DNA of 8,579 nucleotides from assembly GCA_900319895.1 (NCBI GenBank), contig ONQK01000179.1, positions 1 through 8,579 of the forward strand, written 5' to 3'. Shown piece by piece: positions 5,088 through 8,579 of the stretch (its first letter is position 1; the number at the start of each line of letters is the position of its first letter). The stretch comes from an uncultured Prevotella sp. (GTDB lineage: Bacteria; Bacteroidota; Bacteroidia; Bacteroidales; Bacteroidaceae). Position numbers and translations under genes: made by a program. The notes under the pieces are model-generated. The model ran no database searches. It was not told the origin of the DNA and was given only the letters and a program-made list of their open reading frames with translations.

Positions 5088-7418
5088 ATGCAAAAACATT
5101 ACTTAATTGCACTCTTGTTTCTGGCATTTTCTGGAGTAGTTTCCGCCAACCCAGTTACGCCATCTGGTGCAAAGAAAACGGCGCAGGAGTTTTTCAAGAA
5201 AAACGGCCTGACCATGCAAAAAGAAGCGTATCGTGCGCCTAGGAAAGCCAACGGGCGGGCCAAAACCGACGAAGCGGCTTTTTATGTGTTCAACGCCGAG
5301 GAAAGAGGATTTGTGATAGTTAGCGGCGATGACAGGACTGCTGATATTTTGGGCTATTCTACGACAGGGAGGTTTGACCAGGCGCGCGTGCCCGCCCATG
5401 TCAAGTCTTGGCTGCAGCATTATGCCGATGAGATTGAGGCATTGGGCAATGCCAAGGTGTCGCGGAGGAAGATTATAGACATCCATGACGAAATCACGCC
5501 GAAACTCACGACCAAATGGGATCAGGCAGCGCCCTACAACCTGCAATGCCCCAACAACAGCATGACGGGATGTATGGCGACGGCTACCGCGCAAGTGATG
5601 AAATACCATCAGTGGCCGCAAGGTCAGATGCCGGAAGGATTGGAGGGATATACCACAAAGACCCTGGGCATCCAGGTTCCGTCCCTGGAGGCCACGACAT
5701 TTGACTGGGACAACATGCTGGACGTGTATGACAAGGAAGCTACCGATGAGCAAAAGGCTGCTGTTGCCAAACTCATGCGCTACTGCGGCCAGATATGCGA
5801 AATGAACTATACGTCGAGCGTCTCGGGTGCAAATAGATATTTCACGGAGCGTTTTGTCAGTAAGTTCGACTATGCGCCGGGTGTCAGACACGAAACGGCC
5901 AAGAGCTATTCCATTGCAGCATGGGATGAGTTGATCTACAATGAGATCAGCAACAACCGCCCCGTCTTGTACGAGGGCTATTCCACGGGTGGTGGACATG
6001 CCTTTGTCCTGGACGGTTACAAAGACGGGCTCTATCATGTAAACTGGGGATGGAGCGGCGATTTAGACGGCTATTTCCGCCTTACCGTGATGGAGCCAGG
6101 CGACGGCGGCATCGGCGCTAGCACCACCGCCGACGGCTATTCCTGTGACCAAGGTGCGGTCATTGGCATGCAGCCTTCTTCAAGAGGGGAGTTCGTCAAA
6201 CCTAAATATCTCATTGGCAACCTGGTGAAAATGCAAGCAGGCAGCCAGTCGGTCAATATGACGTTTACGCTTTACAACGAGACAGGCTCACAGACAAGGT
6301 TTGAACATGGAATTGCTCGCTTGAACGATGATTTCAGCATCAATCCCGCGCAAGTCTACCACATTGGGCGGACTAATATGGGGAATGATGACGGCACCTA
6401 TGAAAGCTATAATCTTGACAGCAAACACGGCCTGCTGCCAGGCACGACGGCCAATTTCGTCCCCGTGGCTCGTGAAGAAGGCACAGAGACATGGTACAAG
6501 GCATTTAGGGACGGTGTGTATTTCTCAGTCAAGACAGTTGAGGAAAATGGTGTGAACAGCTATTTGTTGACAGCCCATCCCATAGAGAACCTTCAAGGAA
6601 CAATCACAATTGAAGAAGGCGACCACAGCATTGGCATGCCCCAGAATCTTCTTGTGGCTGTCGACAATTTGGCAGAAGAGTTCCAGGGCGAGCTGCACCT
6701 TTACATCCATACGCCGCAAAGCAACAAGGACATTCTTGTCTCGTACACTGGCGCGGCAATGGAGCAGGGGAGCAGCGAGACCTTCAAATTCTCTTTTGCG
6801 CCAACCGAAGTAGGGACTTACACCATTTACATAACATCTGATTTTGGCGGACAGACCATTAATCAAGAATATATTCTAGGTAAAAATGTCGTGGCACAGA
6901 CAACGCTTGAGATTGAGCCTTCGCCAATCCAGTGCACAGCACACCGTTATGAGCATTTGGCCGACCAGGCGGGAAATCCGGCGGGCGCGCGTCTCACGCT
7001 TCAAATCAGGAATGACGGCAAAAAGGATTACAATGCACCAATTGTAGCATGGATTCACCAGGAACTTTTCTCAAATTACTACAAAAAACTGGGCTGGGCA
7101 AACACGCCGACAGCCAGCATCCCTGTAAACTCGACCTTGGATTGTGTGTTCACGTTCAAGAATGGGCTTGAAGCCAACAAGAACTACAAGGCAGAAATTG
7201 CTTATGCAAAGGACTATGCTAGCACGATGTTGAGCGACTACATCATTTTTGATACGATTTTCTTCACGGTCGAATCTCCTACGGGCATTGTGTCTGTTGA
7301 TGCAGAACAGCCCGAAAACATTGATTTTTACACTGTTGACGGCATCCGAATAGGTGAAAAACCGACTAAAAAAGGCATTTACATTTCCAAAGGCAAAAAA
7401 GTGGTTGTCGCTCGGTAG
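5088..7418 (+). CDS. Secreted C10 family cysteine protease (streptopain/interpain-like)
   Basis: A 776-residue secreted protease. Residues 1-20 form a signal peptide (MQKHYLIALLFLAFSGVVSA, likely cleaved before Asn21). Residues about 21-135 resemble the C10 propeptide, including FYVFNAEERGFVIVSGDDR (65-83). The catalytic domain (about 140-365) matches streptopain: WDQAAPYN with a probable oxyanion Gln146, MTGCMATATAQVMKYHQWP with catalytic Cys162, GGGHAFVLDGY with catalytic His304, and YHVNWGWSGDLDGYFRL containing Asn319 and Trp320. Residues about 370-735 are strand-rich, probably Ig-like modules, as in larger Prevotella interpains. The end (about 745-776: FYTVDGIRIGEKPTKKGIYI, then a basic KKVVVAR end) looks like a type A type IX secretion C-terminal signal. 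The frame opens upstream at a TTG (5022), but that lies before the promoter box and would bury the signal peptide, so ATG 5088 is chosen. No inhibitor gene is adjacent. All catalytic residues are present, so it is expected to be active. Confidence 0.93.
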   Translation: MQKHYLIALLFLAFSGVVSANPVTPSGAKKTAQEFFKKNGLTMQKEAYRAPRKANGRAKTDEAAFYVFNAEERGFVIVSGDDRTADILGYSTTGRFDQARVPAHVKSWLQHYADEIEALGNAKVSRRKIIDIHDEITPKLTTKWDQAAPYNLQCPNNSMTGCMATATAQVMKYHQWPQGQMPEGLEGYTTKTLGIQVPSLEATTFDWDNMLDVYDKEATDEQKAAVAKLMRYCGQICEMNYTSSVSGANRYFTERFVSKFDYAPGVRHETAKSYSIAAWDELIYNEISNNRPVLYEGYSTGGGHAFVLDGYKDGLYHVNWGWSGDLDGYFRLTVMEPGDGGIGASTTADGYSCDQGAVIGMQPSSRGEFVKPKYLIGNLVKMQAGSQSVNMTFTLYNETGSQTRFEHGIARLNDDFSINPAQVYHIGRTNMGNDDGTYESYNLDSKHGLLPGTTANFVPVAREEGTETWYKAFRDGVYFSVKTVEENGVNSYLLTAHPIENLQGTITIEEGDHSIGMPQNLLVAVDNLAEEFQGELHLYIHTPQSNKDILVSYTGAAMEQGSSETFKFSFAPTEVGTYTIYITSDFGGQTINQEYILGKNVVAQTTLEIEPSPIQCTAHRYEHLADQAGNPAGARLTLQIRNDGKKDYNAPIVAWIHQELFSNYYKKLGWANTPTASIPVNSTLDCVFTFKNGLEANKNYKAEIAYAKDYASTMLSDYIIFDTIFFTVESPTGIVSVDAEQPENIDFYTVDGIRIGEKPTKKGIYISKGKKVVVAR

Positions 7419-7436
7419 ACAATAATGCCATTCATC

Positions 7437-7479
7437 ATAAGAAGCGGCTGTGGGAGGTCTTCTCACAGCCGTTTCTTAT
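7437..7479 (+). terminator. Terminator of the protease gene
   Basis: ATAAGAAGCGGCTGTG (7437-7452) pairs with CACAGCCGTTTCTTAT (7464-7479) over 16 bp with one G-U pair, 18 bases after the stop codon. The T-rich 3' arm partly serves as the U tract; no long separate T run follows. The stem is nearly symmetric, so it may work on both strands. Confidence 0.7.
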
Positions 7480-7577
7480 CTTCTGGTTGGGCGCGAGGCA
7501 GAAAATTGAACCTGAAATTGCCGAAAAAGCCGACGTGGCTCAGTATTTTACCATAAATGCTTAAAAACAGAGAGGTT

Positions 7578-7612
7578 TTTGGGCATTTTTCTTAAAAAAA
7601 ATCGTATTTTTG
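7578..7612 (+). promoter_or_regulatory. Predicted promoter of the ADP-ribosylglycohydrolase gene
   Basis: TATTTTTG (7605-7612) is a perfect TAnnTTTG box. TTTG (7578-7581) lies upstream with a 23-base spacer that contains an A8 run (7594-7601). A start near 7619 leaves about 44 A-rich bases before ATG 7663, with no Shine-Dalgarno. The rest of the gap from the terminator (7480-7577) shows only a weak hairpin (7563-7580) and no gene. Confidence 0.55.
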
Positions 7613-7662
7613 TACAAACGTATTCGTGTAAACAAAATTCATATTAAAAAAACTATTGACTT

Positions 7663-8460
7663 ATGATTGGTGCAATAATAGGCGACATCGTGGGCTCGCG
7701 CTTTGAATTTTCCAAAGCGCCTGAAAAGAACTTCGACTTTTTTACTTCAGAATGCAATTTCACAGACGACACCATTTGTACCATTGCCATCGCAGATGCG
7801 ATTTTGCACAACAAGCCCTATCAGAAGACCCTTCACGAATGGTGCCGGCGCTATCCGAAGTCGCTGGGGATGTTTGGGAGGATGTTTAGGCAATGGATTG
7901 AGAGCGACGACCCGCAGCCTTACAATAGCTTCGGGAACGGCTCTGCCATGCGAGTGAGCAGCGTCGGATGGCTTTTTAAAAATGTTGCCCGTGTGATGGA
8001 GGAGTCCAGAAAAACAGCTCTGGTGAGCCATTCGCACCCCGAGGGCATCAAAGGGGCACAGTGCGTGGCGGCGTTGGTGTTCTGGCTCCGCACTTGTCGC
8101 ATAACAAAAAGTGAGGTAGCTGGTATTGTCAAAAGCAATTTCGGCTATGAAATCCCACCTTTGAAAGATATCATGAGAATTGGCAGGGAACGGCATTTTG
8201 ACGGCACTTGTCAGGAAACGGTCCCTTATGCCATCCGCTGTTTCCTGGAATCAGTTGATTTTGAAGATGCCATTCGTATTGCCGTGGCGTGTGGCGGCGA
8301 TACGGACACCAAAGCCAATATTACGGGGGCTATCGCTGAGGCTTATTATGAGGTGCCCGACACAATGGTTGAGCGCGCTTATGGCTATTTGCCCAATGAG
8401 ATGCTCGACGTGATGGAGGAGTTTTACGCTGCCATGCTTGACATTGTGAGCAGCGAGTAG
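7663..8460 (+). CDS. ADP-ribosylglycohydrolase family protein
   Basis: A 265-residue protein of the ADP-ribosylglycohydrolase (DraG/ARH) fold, with no signal peptide, so probably cytosolic. The family removes ADP-ribose from proteins or other acceptors using a two-metal centre. The N-terminus MIGAIIGDIVGSRFEF (1-16) is typical. FTDDT (33-37) supplies the first acidic metal-ligand pair, Asp35-Asp36, with Thr34. GNGSAMR (91-97) and SHSHPEG (122-128) are the usual middle motifs. GGDTDT (211-216) carries Asp213 and Asp215 with Thr216, the second metal-binding group. It is shorter than the roughly 300 residues common in the family, but all recognised motifs are present. The position after GGDTDT, often hydrophobic, is Lys217 here. 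No ADP-ribosyltransferase or macrodomain partner lies in the window, and the gene has its own promoter, so its target is unknown. Activity on nitrogenase reductase is not implied. Confidence 0.9.
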   Translation: MIGAIIGDIVGSRFEFSKAPEKNFDFFTSECNFTDDTICTIAIADAILHNKPYQKTLHEWCRRYPKSLGMFGRMFRQWIESDDPQPYNSFGNGSAMRVSSVGWLFKNVARVMEESRKTALVSHSHPEGIKGAQCVAALVFWLRTCRITKSEVAGIVKSNFGYEIPPLKDIMRIGRERHFDGTCQETVPYAIRCFLESVDFEDAIRIAVACGGDTDTKANITGAIAEAYYEVPDTMVERAYGYLPNEMLDVMEEFYAAMLDIVSSE

Positions 8461-8481
8461 CTTTTGCCATCTACAGAAAAC

Positions 8482-8579
8482 TTAGACGGATTGTTCTTCC
8501 GTCACAAGTAAGCGACGGCTAAGGTAAAGCGTTGGATACCAAGCGGCAAGAGAACCAACCACCAATACAGTGATGAAGA
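8482..8579 (-). CDS. C-terminal end of a membrane protein, possibly FtsX-like ABC permease (partial)
   Basis: The last 31 codons of a minus-strand gene that enters from the right edge and stops at TAA (complement of 8484-8482). The visible end reads FITVLVVGSLAAWYPTLYLS, then RRLLVTEEQSV. This is one hydrophobic helix, then a Tyr-Pro turn, a basic Arg-Arg pair and a short polar tail. The pattern of a last transmembrane helix followed by A-A-(W)-x-P and a basic stretch is common at the C-terminus of FtsX/MacB/LolE-type permeases, so that is my best guess. It is convergent with the ADP-ribosylglycohydrolase gene, with only 21 bases between the stops and no terminator hairpin that I can see. The other two minus-strand frames hit stops within this stretch. 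The fragment is too short to be sure. Confidence 0.5.
   Translation of the reverse strand, partial: FITVLVVGSLAAWYPTLYLSRRLLVTEEQSV

Noticed and set aside
5103..6038. 311-codon open frame on the minus strand opposite the protease
   Set aside because: No recognisable motifs; it overlaps the conserved propeptide and catalytic domain on the other strand, so it is a shadow.
7071..7466. 131-codon minus-strand open frame across the protease 3' end and its terminator
   Set aside because: It is antisense to coding sequence and begins within the hairpin; no recognisable protein features.
1..8579. New defence island, mobile element, CRISPR array or biosynthetic cluster
   Set aside because: No direct-repeat arrays, transposase, integrase, att-like repeats or clustered unknown genes. 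All complete genes belong to recognised families in an ordinary chromosomal layout.

Overview
The window looks like a chromosomal segment from a member of the Bacteroidales, most likely Prevotellaceae. The reasons are: (i) AT-rich intergenic regions with promoter-like sequences of the Bacteroidetes type (TAnnTTTG and near matches, with a TTG or TTTG about 20 to 25 bases upstream); (ii) Shine-Dalgarno sequences that are weak or absent at most starts; (iii) a C10 (streptopain/interpain-type) secreted protease ending in a C-terminal tail like those of type IX secretion cargo; (iv) a short-chain-dehydrogenase type threonine dehydrogenase and a three-gene acyl-CoA carboxylase, both familiar in this phylum. 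Genes are around half G+C and show no sign of recent transfer. I see no tRNA, rRNA, CRISPR array, insertion sequence or phage gene.

Layout. Bases 1-2301 (+) hold the end of a biotin carboxylase gene, a small biotin carrier protein gene and a carboxyltransferase gene, probably one operon for a cytosolic biotin-dependent acyl-CoA carboxylase (propionyl-CoA/methylmalonyl-CoA or acetyl-CoA type). The gap between carrier and carboxyltransferase holds a strong hairpin. Bases 2302-2506 lie between convergent genes and hold one terminator-like hairpin for each strand. Bases 2507-3460 (-) encode threonine 3-dehydrogenase (tdh) and 3655-4842 (+) encode 2-amino-3-ketobutyrate CoA ligase (kbl). The two are divergent, share a 194-base control region with mirror-image promoters, and together convert threonine to glycine and acetyl-CoA. 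A strong terminator follows kbl.

Bases 5088-7418 (+) encode a 776-residue secreted C10 cysteine protease with its own promoter and a hairpin terminator. Bases 7663-8460 (+) encode a compact ADP-ribosylglycohydrolase-family enzyme, also with its own promoter. The last bases (8482-8579, -) are the 3' end of a convergent gene whose short product end resembles an FtsX-type ABC permease C-terminus.

How the parts work together. The threonine pathway makes acetyl-CoA and the carboxylase acts on short acyl-CoAs, so the left half is acyl-CoA/amino-acid metabolism. The protease could supply amino acids from outside the cell, but nothing in the sequence proves co-regulation. I do not see a clear new multi-gene system. 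The most interesting signals are regulatory: homopolymer runs in two promoter spacers, mirrored divergent promoters, mutually exclusive hairpins, and an intercistronic hairpin in the carboxylase operon.
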